Source: an uncultured Flammeovirgaceae bacterium
GTDB taxonomy: Bacteria; Bacteroidota; Bacteroidia; Cytophagales; Cyclobacteriaceae
Assembly (NCBI GenBank): GCA_946480685.1
Contig: CAMLLI010000016.1
Coordinates: 1-14,153, forward strand
Direction of reading: 5' to 3'
Length of the DNA stretch: 14,153 nucleotides
Shown: positions 7,892 to 14,153 of the stretch, piece after piece
Layout: each line of letters starts with the position of its first letter
Position numbering within the stretch: position 1 is the first letter of the stretch
Notes under the pieces: model-generated
What the model saw: only the letters and a program-made list of their open reading frames with translations
Told to the model about the DNA's origin: nothing
Databases searched by the model: none
Translations under genes and position numbers: made by a program

Positions 7892-7922
7892 TATAGTATA
7901 AATTCAATTGCGGATATACCGC
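7892..7922 (-). promoter_or_regulatory. Conserved promoter block of paralogue 2
   Basis: On the minus strand GCGG-TATAT-CCGC (7910-7922) is followed after exactly 9 bases by TATACTATA (7892-7900), which ends 29 bases before the ATG. Paralogue 3 has the same inverted repeat, the same 9-base gap and the same box 28 bases before its ATG. The TATACTATA box could be a -10 element and the inverted repeat an activator or repressor site. This differs from the TAnnTTTG type usual for Bacteroidota housekeeping promoters. The conservation is seen; the role is inferred. Confidence 0.45.
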
Positions 7923-8466
7923 CACCGGATAAGCCGGAACTAAATTTCGTAAGCGGCAGAGAGGGGATTGGGGGCCGGACTTGTCATCTTACAAGATGCG
8001 GTGACAGCATCAGGTTATAGCGGTACACAAAGGCGGATTTTCCATATGTTTACGATGTTAGCGATGAGAGGACTGAACAAATTGTCTATACATAAACTGC
8101 CGGTTTTCCCGTAGCAGCCGGATATCAATCAACGACTGATAAGCGCCCCGTTGATCAAAGCCAAAGCAACTTTTAGACATTCATATTAAAAACGGCCTGA
8201 TGGTAAGCGTAAAATTTGCTCGGGAAGAGGATGGTATACGGGCGGATGGGTTTCTATTGTGAATGGTGCCGGTAAAATCGAAGAAAGCCGGCATAAACGG
8301 AATGTGACTGATAGGAGTAAAATTACCTTTCATAGTGATAGATTAAAGCTTAACAAGCCTTACTCAAAAGTTGGGCCATGGGCAACCTCCTGCAGGAAAG
8401 TTTATTTTATATAGTGACCATGTCGTTGCGGTGACAGGGCGATCTTAGCCGTTGGTGGTTATACAT
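7923..8466. other. Long intergenic region upstream of paralogue 2
   Basis: No credible gene was found on either strand: open frames are short and lack family features. It holds the conserved distal stem-loop (8122-8161) and a short hairpin CATCTT-AC-AAGATG at 7985-7998. The 10-mer GCGGTGACAG occurs at 7998-8007 and again at 8428-8437. The part from 8162 to about 8427 shows nothing I can name. Confidence 0.5.
8122..8161 (-). promoter_or_regulatory. Conserved distal stem-loop upstream of paralogue 2
   Basis: ATATCAATCAACG (8122-8134) and GTTGATCAAAGC (8150-8161) contain the 7-bp arms ATCAACG/CGTTGAT (8128-8134 and 8149-8155) around 14 bases. The same two strings, with one base changed and a different loop, lie upstream of paralogue 3. 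The near edge is 260 bases from the ATG here and 259 bases in the other gene. It could be a regulator binding site or a structured RNA element if transcription starts further upstream. Confidence 0.45.
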
Positions 8467-8469
8467 TAT

Positions 8470-8509
8470 CCGTTAATCGTTATTCCATGCATGAAATAAC
8501 GATTAACGG
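8470..8509. repeat. Palindromic AACGATTAACGG-type element, copy 2 (possible terminator)
   Basis: CCGTTAATCGTTATT (8470-8484) pairs perfectly with AATAACGATTAACGG (8495-8509), a 15-bp stem with a 10-base loop that is itself partly self-complementary (CATGCATG). TATC and GATA extend it outward with one bulged base. It starts 19 bases after the stop of paralogue 3, where a terminator is expected, but on the minus strand no T run follows. It shares its theme with the elements at 6039 and 11220. Confidence 0.6.
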
Positions 8510-8528
8510 GATAGCGTATAAGTAAAAA

Positions 8529-10616
8529 TTACCGTCTGATAAATTTATAGAAGCGGGATGTATGTACACCCGAGCGTACATTTAGTATATACATACCACT
8601 TTGAAAATCTGCTACTTCCAATGTGATGGTGCTGTTTCCCTCCAGGGCATGTATACGGTTATAAACCTTTGCACCGCGGGCATCGCGAACGTTTATCTCA
8701 ACCTCGCCATCCGGTGGCAGGGGTATAGATTGATCCAGTGACAAGTCTAGTGTAACGTGGTGCTCGGCCGGGTTCGGAGATAGTATATAAATACCGTTGT
8801 CGGATATAGCATTCTCTTCGTCTGAACTGAGGCGTGCAAATGTAGCGGCTTGTCCACAAGTAATAGCATCAAGATCAAAGCCGTTAGAACCCCCGTCAAA
8901 AGCCAACGCCGAGGTTGGTGCACAAGTTACCGGATTAAGTACTCTGGCATGACGATCCGTTTTATCGACCACTTTAACATACCGGCACCAATCCGTTTTA
9001 CCGGCAAGATCAAATGAATGATCCAAGGTGCCCTGACAATTTGGAGGACTTGTTAATCCGAGTGATATCCAGTTTGAACCATCTTTTGAGACAAAGACCT
9101 CTGCACGTTCCGGATATTGCCCAAACGTAGGATTGCCTTCAGAATATTCATATACGGTAAGATCATTACCCGGCTGGTCGCTTACGATACTGCTTAGCTG
9201 CAAAACAATAAAACCGTTATACCCAAGCGTAAAGTATTTTCCTAAAGCGTCAGGCGAATCATTGGCATCCGGTTCTCCGCGCGTGGCCTTCGGGTCATTT
9301 TCGAAGAAGTACGCACTCCGGCCGTCTTTTTGGAGACCAACGGTATATTTAATCACGTTAGAAGCATAAACACAGGCAGGTGGGTCGCATAGCTCAGTAG
9401 AAGCAGAACGTACAATATTCTTAAAGGAACTCACTCCATCGTACCACGATATATTTATAGTATTGGGGTTCTCTATATTGGGCGTTTCAAAATAAGTATT
9501 GCCGGGAGCGGCCGTAATGGCATCAATAGTTTTTATAAAATGACTGAAATAGTATACCATGTTCCACTTCACTGCTACAGGGAAGTTATTGGGGTTGTGG
9601 ATACGCCAGTTGCGTACTTCGTAGCTCTCATTACAAAGCGGGAAAATGGTGAGTGATTTTACAGGTTCGTCATTGGTAACCATCAATGTATATACCTGGT
9701 CGCCCGCAATACAACTGTCACCGATTATGGCCCGCATTCTGAATTTATAGGTCCCCGGTGTGGTAGGAGTCCCCGACAAAACAGCCGTGATACTATCTGC
9801 TCTTCTTTCCAGGGAAAGTCCGGGTATAGAATTATCGATTTCATACCGTACGGAGGCTACAGTATATAGCAGGGATATGCTAAAGGTTTCGCTATAATGT
9901 TGTCCTTTTATAGCATAGCGAAGCATAGTATTGGAAGGATAGATCGAGTCGGGTGCCAAACATCTAAAGGATTGTACATAGTCAACGGTATCCGTGCATC
10001 CATCTGCTGTTTGGGCGGCAATTATAAAATGGAGTGGTCCATCTTGCTGTGCAGCGCCTTTTACTTTCATGCATTCGTCTCCTGCTTCGTAATCATAAAC
10101 ATGATAGCCTTTTGGTAAGCTGATAACCGAGTATTGAATGGAGTCCCATGGATGTGGATACGGGCATGCTTGTGCTGTTCCCTCTTCTCCTACAAATCCA
10201 AATCCGAGTTCACCACCAAAGTCTATAGCAAACTGTTCACACGGTCTGTTCCATCGTACTTCTAAAGTATATTCTTCTTCAAATACCGGACATCCCGGGC
10301 CCGTGCTTGCCCCTAGAGTGAAAGTATAGGTACCGACAGTGGTCGGTGTTCCGGAAATACGTTCGCTGTCGCTGTAAAGCACCATGCCCGGAGGCAGAGT
10401 TCCCGATGTAATTTGCAAGATTGCATCACTTATATATTGATGCCCACTGTCTTCAAAAGAAAAACTTATGTTTCGAGATTCTCCTATTATGAGGACAGGG
10501 TTAGAGATTTCATTCGGATTTATCTTTGTTATAGTAGTGCAATTCTGCGCGTATACAGAAACATAGAGCAAACAACTCAGCCCGAAAGCTGAAAGCGTGT
10601 TGAATATTTTTTTCAT
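8529..10616 (-). CDS. T9SS-sorted surface protein with one and a half repeat units (paralogue 3)
   Basis: This 695-residue exported protein has a signal peptide at 1-24 (MKKIFNTLSAFG start, VYAQ end). An extra Ig-like half-unit (about 26-121; SGTLPPGMVL, SGTPTTVGTYTFT) is followed by a complete Cys/Ig-like unit (126-313). Then come the NW module (318-412; RNWRIHNPNN, ISWYDGVSS), the conserved surface domain (413-590; GEPDANDSPD, PERAEVFVSKDG, CRYVKVVDKTDRHARVL, GFDLDAITC) and a T9SS type A sorting domain (608-695; IYILSPNPAEH to FYKFIRR). The usual YPNP of the sorting domain reads SPNP here. From the complete unit onward it is clearly closer to paralogue 2 than to paralogue 1. The function is unknown; surface binding is inferred from architecture only. 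Confidence 0.9.
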   Translation of the reverse strand: MKKIFNTLSAFGLSCLLYVSVYAQNCTTITKINPNEISNPVLIIGESRNISFSFEDSGHQYISDAILQITSGTLPPGMVLYSDSERISGTPTTVGTYTFTLGASTGPGCPVFEEEYTLEVRWNRPCEQFAIDFGGELGFGFVGEEGTAQACPYPHPWDSIQYSVISLPKGYHVYDYEAGDECMKVKGAAQQDGPLHFIIAAQTADGCTDTVDYVQSFRCLAPDSIYPSNTMLRYAIKGQHYSETFSISLLYTVASVRYEIDNSIPGLSLERRADSITAVLSGTPTTPGTYKFRMRAIIGDSCIAGDQVYTLMVTNDEPVKSLTIFPLCNESYEVRNWRIHNPNNFPVAVKWNMVYYFSHFIKTIDAITAAPGNTYFETPNIENPNTINISWYDGVSSFKNIVRSASTELCDPPACVYASNVIKYTVGLQKDGRSAYFFENDPKATRGEPDANDSPDALGKYFTLGYNGFIVLQLSSIVSDQPGNDLTVYEYSEGNPTFGQYPERAEVFVSKDGSNWISLGLTSPPNCQGTLDHSFDLAGKTDWCRYVKVVDKTDRHARVLNPVTCAPTSALAFDGGSNGFDLDAITCGQAATFARLSSDEENAISDNGIYILSPNPAEHHVTLDLSLDQSIPLPPDGEVEINVRDARGAKVYNRIHALEGNSTITLEVADFQSGMYILNVRSGVHTSRFYKFIRR
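9678..10241 (-). repeat. Complete protein repeat unit of paralogue 3
   Basis: This codes for residues 126-313, co-linear with the single unit of paralogue 2 (shared YPSNTMLRYAI/SPANTMLPSAI and GTYKFRMRAIIGD/GTYKFKVRAVVGD). Confidence 0.75.
10254..10541 (-). repeat. Orphan Ig-like half-unit of paralogue 3
   Basis: This codes for residues 26-121. Only the Ig-like C-half of a repeat unit is present, directly after the signal peptide. It resembles the R1 and R2 Ig halves of paralogue 1 and indicates loss of the matching N-half. Confidence 0.7.
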
Positions 10617-10644
10617 AATTCTTTAAAGAGGGGGAAATGAATAT

Positions 10645-10677
10645 TATAGTATAACGTTCGATGCGGAGTATATCCGC
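10645..10677 (-). promoter_or_regulatory. Conserved promoter block of paralogue 3
   Basis: On the minus strand GCGGA-TATAC-TCCGC (10663-10677) is followed after 9 bases by TATACTATA (10645-10653), which ends 28 bases before the ATG. This is the counterpart of the block at 7892-7922. The CCGG and GGCCGG-like bases on the far side are also shared. Confidence 0.45.
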
Positions 10678-11139
10678 CTCCGGATGGCCGGGCCTTGCAA
10701 GCGGGTAGTGCTGAACAGGGCTATCCAATAGGTTAATCAGATTTTTAAAACATAGTAATACCGTCAGGCATTATACCTGCACAACTGCGGTGGGGTACTC
10801 ATAGTGGAAAATGTTAGAAGCAGGGTTAAAAACAACCGGGTACAAGCTTGCCTGTCGCCAGGTATAGCCAGGAAATATCAATCAACGTGAATTTTGAGAA
10901 GGTTGATTAAAGCGTGTGCAATCTACAGACTTAGTTTGGTGTTTCGGATTTAAAAGAGAGATCGCGAGCGGTGAGCATTGTGCTGCACCGGGCGCAAAAT
11001 AATAACAGCACGTTGCGGAATTAAGGATGCCACCCAACCACGCAGCAGGGCGGATAATTTTTGTAAAAGATTTTTCATAACGAGGGGTTTTTTAAAAGTG
11101 TATCGAACTTACTTAAAAGCAACACCATTGGCAATTGTA
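10678..11139. other. Intergenic region between paralogue 3 and ispG
   Basis: This divergent gap contains no credible gene. It carries the second copy of the conserved stem-loop (10875-10913), with the ispG promoter region just after its right end. Between 10920 and 11139 I see only mixed-composition DNA with no clear structure. Confidence 0.5.
10875..10913 (-). promoter_or_regulatory. Conserved distal stem-loop upstream of paralogue 3
   Basis: ATATCAATCAACG (10875-10887) and GTTGATTAAAGC (10902-10913) give 7-bp arms AATCAAC/GTTGATT (10880-10886 and 10902-10908) around 15 bases. Arms match the element at 8122-8161 while the loop does not. The near edge is 259 bases from the ATG, against 260 in paralogue 2. 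Confidence 0.45.
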
Positions 11140-11170
11140 TTCGAGTATTTTTCAGACGATTATAATTTTG
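11140..11170 (+). promoter_or_regulatory. Candidate Bacteroidota-type promoter of ispG
   Basis: TTCG (11140-11143), 19 bases, then TAATTTTG (11163-11170). The second box matches the -7 consensus TAnnTTTG of Bacteroidota fully and the first matches TTTG in 3 of 4 bases, with consensus spacing. Transcription would begin near 11177, giving a leader of about 98 bases that contains the palindrome at 11220-11252. Confidence 0.4.
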
Positions 11171-11219
11171 TACAGAATATGACGTCAAGGCAACGGTTTA
11201 TTCGAACAACTAATCATGG

Positions 11220-11252
11220 TTAACGGTTAATGGATACCGGATAAACCGTTAA
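11220..11252. repeat. Palindromic AACGGTTAA-type element, copy 3, in the ispG leader
   Basis: TTAACGGTT (11220-11228) pairs perfectly with AACCGTTAA (11244-11252), a 9-bp stem with a 15-base loop. The loop contains GGATACCGGAT, again close to the GGATAAC theme of the elements at 6039 and 8470. It ends 22 bases before the ispG start codon and is followed by TTTT, so it could work as a terminator, attenuator or translation-control hairpin. Confidence 0.5.
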
Positions 11253-11274
11253 TTTTACAACCAAAATATTTTTT

Positions 11275-13239
11275 GTGAATTCATCCATAGCTTCATTCAA
11301 GCAATACTGCAACAGCATAGTACAGTACAGTCGCAGAAAAACGGTAGAGGTAAGGATCGGTGACGTTCCCATGGGTGGCAACAATCCCATCCGCATCCAG
11401 TCGATGACAACCATTGACACGATGGACACGCTGGGTTCGGTGGAGCAAACGATCCGAATGGTGGAGGCGGGTTGCGAATATGTGCGCATTACTGCACCCA
11501 GCATGAAGGAAGCTCAAAACCTGGGAGAGATCAAAAAAGAATTGCGTGTGCGCGGCTATAACGTTCCGCTGGTGGCCGATATACATTTCACTCCCAATGC
11601 TGCCGAGCTTGCTGCACGACTCGTTGAGAAAGTGCGTATCAACCCCGGTAACTATGCTGACAAAAAAAGATTTGAGACCATTGAATATACCGAAGCAACC
11701 TACCAGGCTGAACTAGCCCGTATCCGCGACAAGTTTGTGCCGCTGATCAAAATCTGCAAAGAATACGGTACGGCTATGCGCATTGGCACAAACCACGGTT
11801 CACTGAGCGATCGCATCATGAGTCGGTATGGTGATAGTCCGGTGGGCATGGTAGAATCTGCGCTGGAGTTTCTTCGCATTTGTGAAGACGAGGGGTACTA
11901 CAACATCGTGTTATCCATGAAGTCGAGTAACCCGCAGGTCATGGTGCAGGCATACCGGTTGCTGGTGCAGAAACTTGATGAAGAAGGATTGAAGCCATAC
12001 CCGCTACACCTCGGTGTTACCGAAGCCGGTGAAGGTGAAGACGGTCGGATCAAATCATCTGTCGGTATAGGTACATTGCTGGAAGATGGTCTGGGCGACA
12101 CCATTCGTGTTTCGCTTACGGAAGAGCCGGAAGCCGAAGTACCAGTAGCCTATACGTTGGCTAAACGCTATGACGATCGTGCTACACATGATCCAATACC
12201 TGCTGTAGAAAATTACCCGATCACTCCGTTTGAATATAATCGCAGACCAACGCGGCAGGTTCTGAACATCGGTGGTGCTGAACATTTGATACCGCGCGTG
12301 ATTGCTGATTTTTCAGCAAAAGAAAAAATTACCGCTGCATCGTTTTTTGCCTTGGGATATCAGTACTCCGTTCCATTGGACAAATGGAATATTACCGACA
12401 TGGCGTGCGACTATATATTTCTCGGCGATCGCACCATTGACTTTGAAATTCCTGGTACACTCGGATTGATCTATAACCACAAGATGTGGCTGACGCAGAA
12501 AGGCAAAGACCGAGCTTATCCGTTTATCCGTGCAGAGCAATATATAGCAGGAGTGGAGTTGTCTGATCAGGCTAACTTTATTTACGCCCGTTTACAGGAT
12601 GTGAACGATGTATTGATAGCCCGGTTAAAAGAAGACAAGACTTCCGTGTTGTTTATCGATACCTATAACAAACATGGTATGGCGGAACAGCGCAGGTTGT
12701 TTGTAGAGTTGATCAATAAAGGTTGTGATGTACCCGTGATCATCGGCAGGGCGTATGCAGATCTTACCACCGAACAACTTCAGCTTTATTCGTCAACCGA
12801 TTTAGGCGGCCTGTTGGTAGATGGTTTAGGCGATGGTGTTTTTATAGCTGCGCAGAATTGTGGTTCGGACAAGATGATCAATGAGACAGCGTTTGGTATT
12901 CTGCAGGCTACGCGTACCCGTATATCCAAAACAGAGTATATATCATGTCCTTCGTGTGGAAGAACCTTGTTTGATCTGCAGGAAACAACGGCACGTATAC
13001 GCGCACGCACGAGCCACCTGAAGGGCGTGAAGATTGGTATTATGGGATGCATTGTAAACGGCCCGGGTGAAATGGCGGATGCAGACTACGGTTATGTTGG
13101 TTCAGGCCCCGGTCGAATTACTTTGTATAAAGGAAAAGAAGTAGTGCGGAAAAATGTACCGACAGCACAAGCGGTTGACGAGCTGGTAAACCTGATTCGT
13201 GAGCATGGCGACTGGATTGAACTTGAAACGATGAACTGA
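11275..13239 (+). CDS. ispG: 4-hydroxy-3-methylbut-2-en-1-yl diphosphate synthase (IspG/GcpE), long form
   Basis: This 654-residue cytosolic iron-sulfur enzyme of the MEP isoprenoid pathway converts MEcPP to HMBPP. The N-terminal TIM-barrel domain begins with the block around GGNNPIRIQSMTT. The C-terminal domain carries the [4Fe-4S] ligands C558 and C561 (CPSCGRT), C592 and E599 (GCIVNGPGE). The Cys-x2-Cys and Cys-x6-Glu spacings match the characterised enzymes. About 250 extra residues between the two domains make it the three-domain form known from plants, Chlamydiae and Bacteroidota (the common bacterial form has about 370-400). The GTG at 11275 is the only plausible start: an in-frame stop lies at 11242 and the next ATG is inside the first barrel strand. 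Two small genes follow closely, probably in one operon. Confidence 0.96.
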   Translation: MNSSIASFKQYCNSIVQYSRRKTVEVRIGDVPMGGNNPIRIQSMTTIDTMDTLGSVEQTIRMVEAGCEYVRITAPSMKEAQNLGEIKKELRVRGYNVPLVADIHFTPNAAELAARLVEKVRINPGNYADKKRFETIEYTEATYQAELARIRDKFVPLIKICKEYGTAMRIGTNHGSLSDRIMSRYGDSPVGMVESALEFLRICEDEGYYNIVLSMKSSNPQVMVQAYRLLVQKLDEEGLKPYPLHLGVTEAGEGEDGRIKSSVGIGTLLEDGLGDTIRVSLTEEPEAEVPVAYTLAKRYDDRATHDPIPAVENYPITPFEYNRRPTRQVLNIGGAEHLIPRVIADFSAKEKITAASFFALGYQYSVPLDKWNITDMACDYIFLGDRTIDFEIPGTLGLIYNHKMWLTQKGKDRAYPFIRAEQYIAGVELSDQANFIYARLQDVNDVLIARLKEDKTSVLFIDTYNKHGMAEQRRLFVELINKGCDVPVIIGRAYADLTTEQLQLYSSTDLGGLLVDGLGDGVFIAAQNCGSDKMINETAFGILQATRTRISKTEYISCPSCGRTLFDLQETTARIRARTSHLKGVKIGIMGCIVNGPGEMADADYGYVGSGPGRITLYKGKEVVRKNVPTAQAVDELVNLIREHGDWIELETMN

Positions 13240-13263
13240 TGTTGCTCTAAACAACGACACGAC

Positions 13264-13503
13264 ATGGAAGAGATTAAAAACAGCGCAGCACCTGCGCATG
13301 AAAATAAGCCGAAGAAATCAGGATGGAAGCAGTTCTTTAGTCTGGGAGAAGTGGGGAATTACTTCTTTCGCAAAAAAGATCCGGCACGCCCGAACAACAT
13401 CAACATCCGCATGATGCACGGTGTCAATAAAATTTCGATTCTCATTTTTTTAATCGGTGTGCTATACCTTATCTTCAAGCTGGTCATTAAACCACGCTTA
13501 TAA
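13264..13503 (+). CDS. Small membrane protein of unknown function (DUF6728-like)
   Basis: This 79-residue protein has a charged N-terminal region (1-23, Lys-rich), a block SLGEVGNYFFRKKDPARPNN (26-45) and one hydrophobic membrane segment at about 57-75, ending in basic KPRL. It resembles a short family found in Bacteroidota that I recall as DUF6728; the name is from memory and not checked. The ATG lies 24 bases after the ispG stop, and the next gene's GTG follows its stop codon with no gap, so the three genes are probably co-transcribed. No function can be given. The single C-terminal membrane anchor and cytoplasmic N-terminus are predicted from composition only. Confidence 0.8.
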   Translation: MEEIKNSAAPAHENKPKKSGWKQFFSLGEVGNYFFRKKDPARPNNINIRMMHGVNKISILIFLIGVLYLIFKLVIKPRL

Positions 13504-13860
13504 GTGAACATCGAAAATTATCGCGCGTACTGCATTGGCAAGAAAGGTGTAACCGAAGAATTTCCGTTTGGCGAAAATACACTGGTATATAAAGTGATGG
13601 GGAAGATGTTTGCCCTTGCCGATGTAGAATTTTTTGAAAGTGTAAATCTGAAAGTAGATCCGGAGAAGGGTGCCGAGTTACGTGAAGAATACCCATCGGT
13701 GCAGCCGGGTTATCACATGAATAAAAAACATTGGATCACTGTATTGATGGACGGTTCCATTCCTGACAAACTGATCAAGCAGTGGATCGATGATTCATAC
13801 CAACTGGTTGTTTCCGGTCTGACGAAAAAACAGCAGGCTGAATTGATGTCGTTAAAATAA
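13504..13860 (+). CDS. MmcQ/YjbR family protein
   Basis: This 118-residue protein matches the MmcQ/YjbR (double-wing) family along its whole length. It has an N-terminal YRAYCIGKKGVTEEFPFG, a central VYKVMGKMFAL, NLKVDPEKG, a GYHMNKKHWITV block (residues 69-80) and the C-terminal SYQLVVSGL. Family members are small soluble proteins with a fold like DNA-binding domains, but most have no proven role. The GTG directly abuts the TAA of the preceding gene, which indicates translational coupling; the family's usual N-terminus (NIENYRAYC) fits this start. A weak 6-bp hairpin (GAAACG/CGTTTC, 13861-13880) follows the stop and may end the operon. Confidence 0.9.
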   Translation: MNIENYRAYCIGKKGVTEEFPFGENTLVYKVMGKMFALADVEFFESVNLKVDPEKGAELREEYPSVQPGYHMNKKHWITVLMDGSIPDKLIKQWIDDSYQLVVSGLTKKQQAELMSLK

Positions 13861-13880
13861 GAAACGATCCTATACGTTTC
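13861..13880 (+). terminator. Weak hairpin after the ispG operon
   Basis: GAAACG (13861-13866) and CGTTTC (13875-13880) form a 6-bp stem with an 8-base loop immediately after the stop codon. There is no T run, so termination here is only a possibility. Confidence 0.25.
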
Positions 13881-13954
13881 GAAGTAACGAATTTCAATCG
13901 AACCGCATCGTTTAAATTTCGTATTATTAGTACTTCATTTTTGAGACAACCATC

Positions 13955-14153
13955 ATGCATCTCCGCCTTTTACTCTTCATTGTCTGTATCGGTATAATTA
14001 TACCTGTCCAAGCACAGCAGGAACTGGTACGCGAAGATTTTAATAACAACGCTAACCTCTGGGGGCTCGAGGATAACACCGCACGGAAAATTTATATGGC
14101 CAATGGTAAACTCGTGCTCGACAATAAAAGCAACGAAAGCGCCTTTGTGAGTC
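13955..14153 (+). CDS. Exported protein of unknown function, N-terminal fragment (3' truncated)
   Basis: The ATG at 13955 opens a frame that continues to the right edge (66 whole codons). The first 20 residues form a signal peptide (MHLRLLLF start, long hydrophobic core, VQA cleavage before QQ). The mature part begins ELVREDFNNNANLWGLEDN and continues with IYMANGKLVLDNKSNESAFVS. An EDFNNN-W-x-NGKLVLDN pattern is what I associate with the first strands of a LamG/jelly-roll-like domain in Bacteroidota exported proteins, but too little is present to name it. A possible promoter with a CATTTTTG box lies at 13936-13943, which would leave a very short leader. It starts 94 bases after the MmcQ-like gene and is probably a separate transcript. 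Confidence 0.75.
   Translation, partial: MHLRLLLFIVCIGIIIPVQAQQELVREDFNNNANLWGLEDNTARKIYMANGKLVLDNKSNESAFVS

Noticed and set aside
7863..7925. Longer start for paralogue 2 (21 extra residues)
   Set aside because: The extension runs through the TATACTATA box conserved with paralogue 3 and would destroy the signal peptide; the ATG at 7862 aligns with the start of paralogue 3.
7998..8437. Direct repeat of GCGGTGACAG at 7998-8007 and 8428-8437
   Set aside because: A single 10-base match over 430 bases, without inverted ends or a gene between, is too weak to call a mobile element or attachment site.
10978..11223. An 81-codon open frame in the gap before ispG
   Set aside because: No motif, no signal or membrane segment, no ribosome-binding context; it also overlaps the candidate ispG promoter. 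Treated as chance.

Overview
The window looks like chromosomal DNA of a Bacteroidota (Bacteroidetes) bacterium, most likely a Cytophagia/Cytophagales-type organism. The evidence is three large exported proteins ending in a type IX secretion system (T9SS) type A sorting domain, a long 654-residue IspG with the extra middle domain, a candidate TTTG/TAnnTTTG-type promoter, few Shine-Dalgarno sequences, and a PL11-type rhamnogalacturonan lyase. No rRNA, tRNA, CRISPR array, transposase or phage gene was seen.

Layout. (1) Bases 1-407: the 3' end of a PL11 rhamnogalacturonan lyase gene (+). (2) Bases 483-1966: a minus-strand MlaE-MlaF pair (ABC permease and ATPase for lipid transport) overlapping by 4 bases, with no MCE/MlaD gene beside it. 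(3) Bases 2153-2857: a short-chain dehydrogenase (+), ending tail-to-tail with the next gene over a 14-bp hairpin. (4) Bases 2909-10616: three consecutive minus-strand paralogues (986, 592 and 695 aa). Each has a signal peptide, a variable number of a roughly 190-residue two-part Cys-containing/Ig-like repeat (3, 1 and 1.5 copies), a shared 'NW' beta module, a conserved surface domain and a T9SS sorting domain. (5) Bases 11275-13860: ispG followed by a small membrane protein and an MmcQ/YjbR-family protein, probably one operon. (6) From 13955: the start of another exported protein, cut by the window edge.

The least ordinary part is the paralogue cluster and its intergenic DNA. The second and third paralogues share two conserved blocks upstream. 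One is an inverted repeat lying exactly 9 nt from a TATACTATA box just ahead of the start codon. The other is a conserved stem-loop about 260 nt upstream, at nearly identical distance in both. Three intergenic hairpins built from the same AACGG(A/T)TAA theme lie just after two of the paralogues and in front of ispG, and look like a dispersed palindromic repeat family. What the paralogues do is unknown; their architecture indicates surface-attached or released proteins for binding or adhesion. The other genes are ordinary housekeeping or envelope functions.
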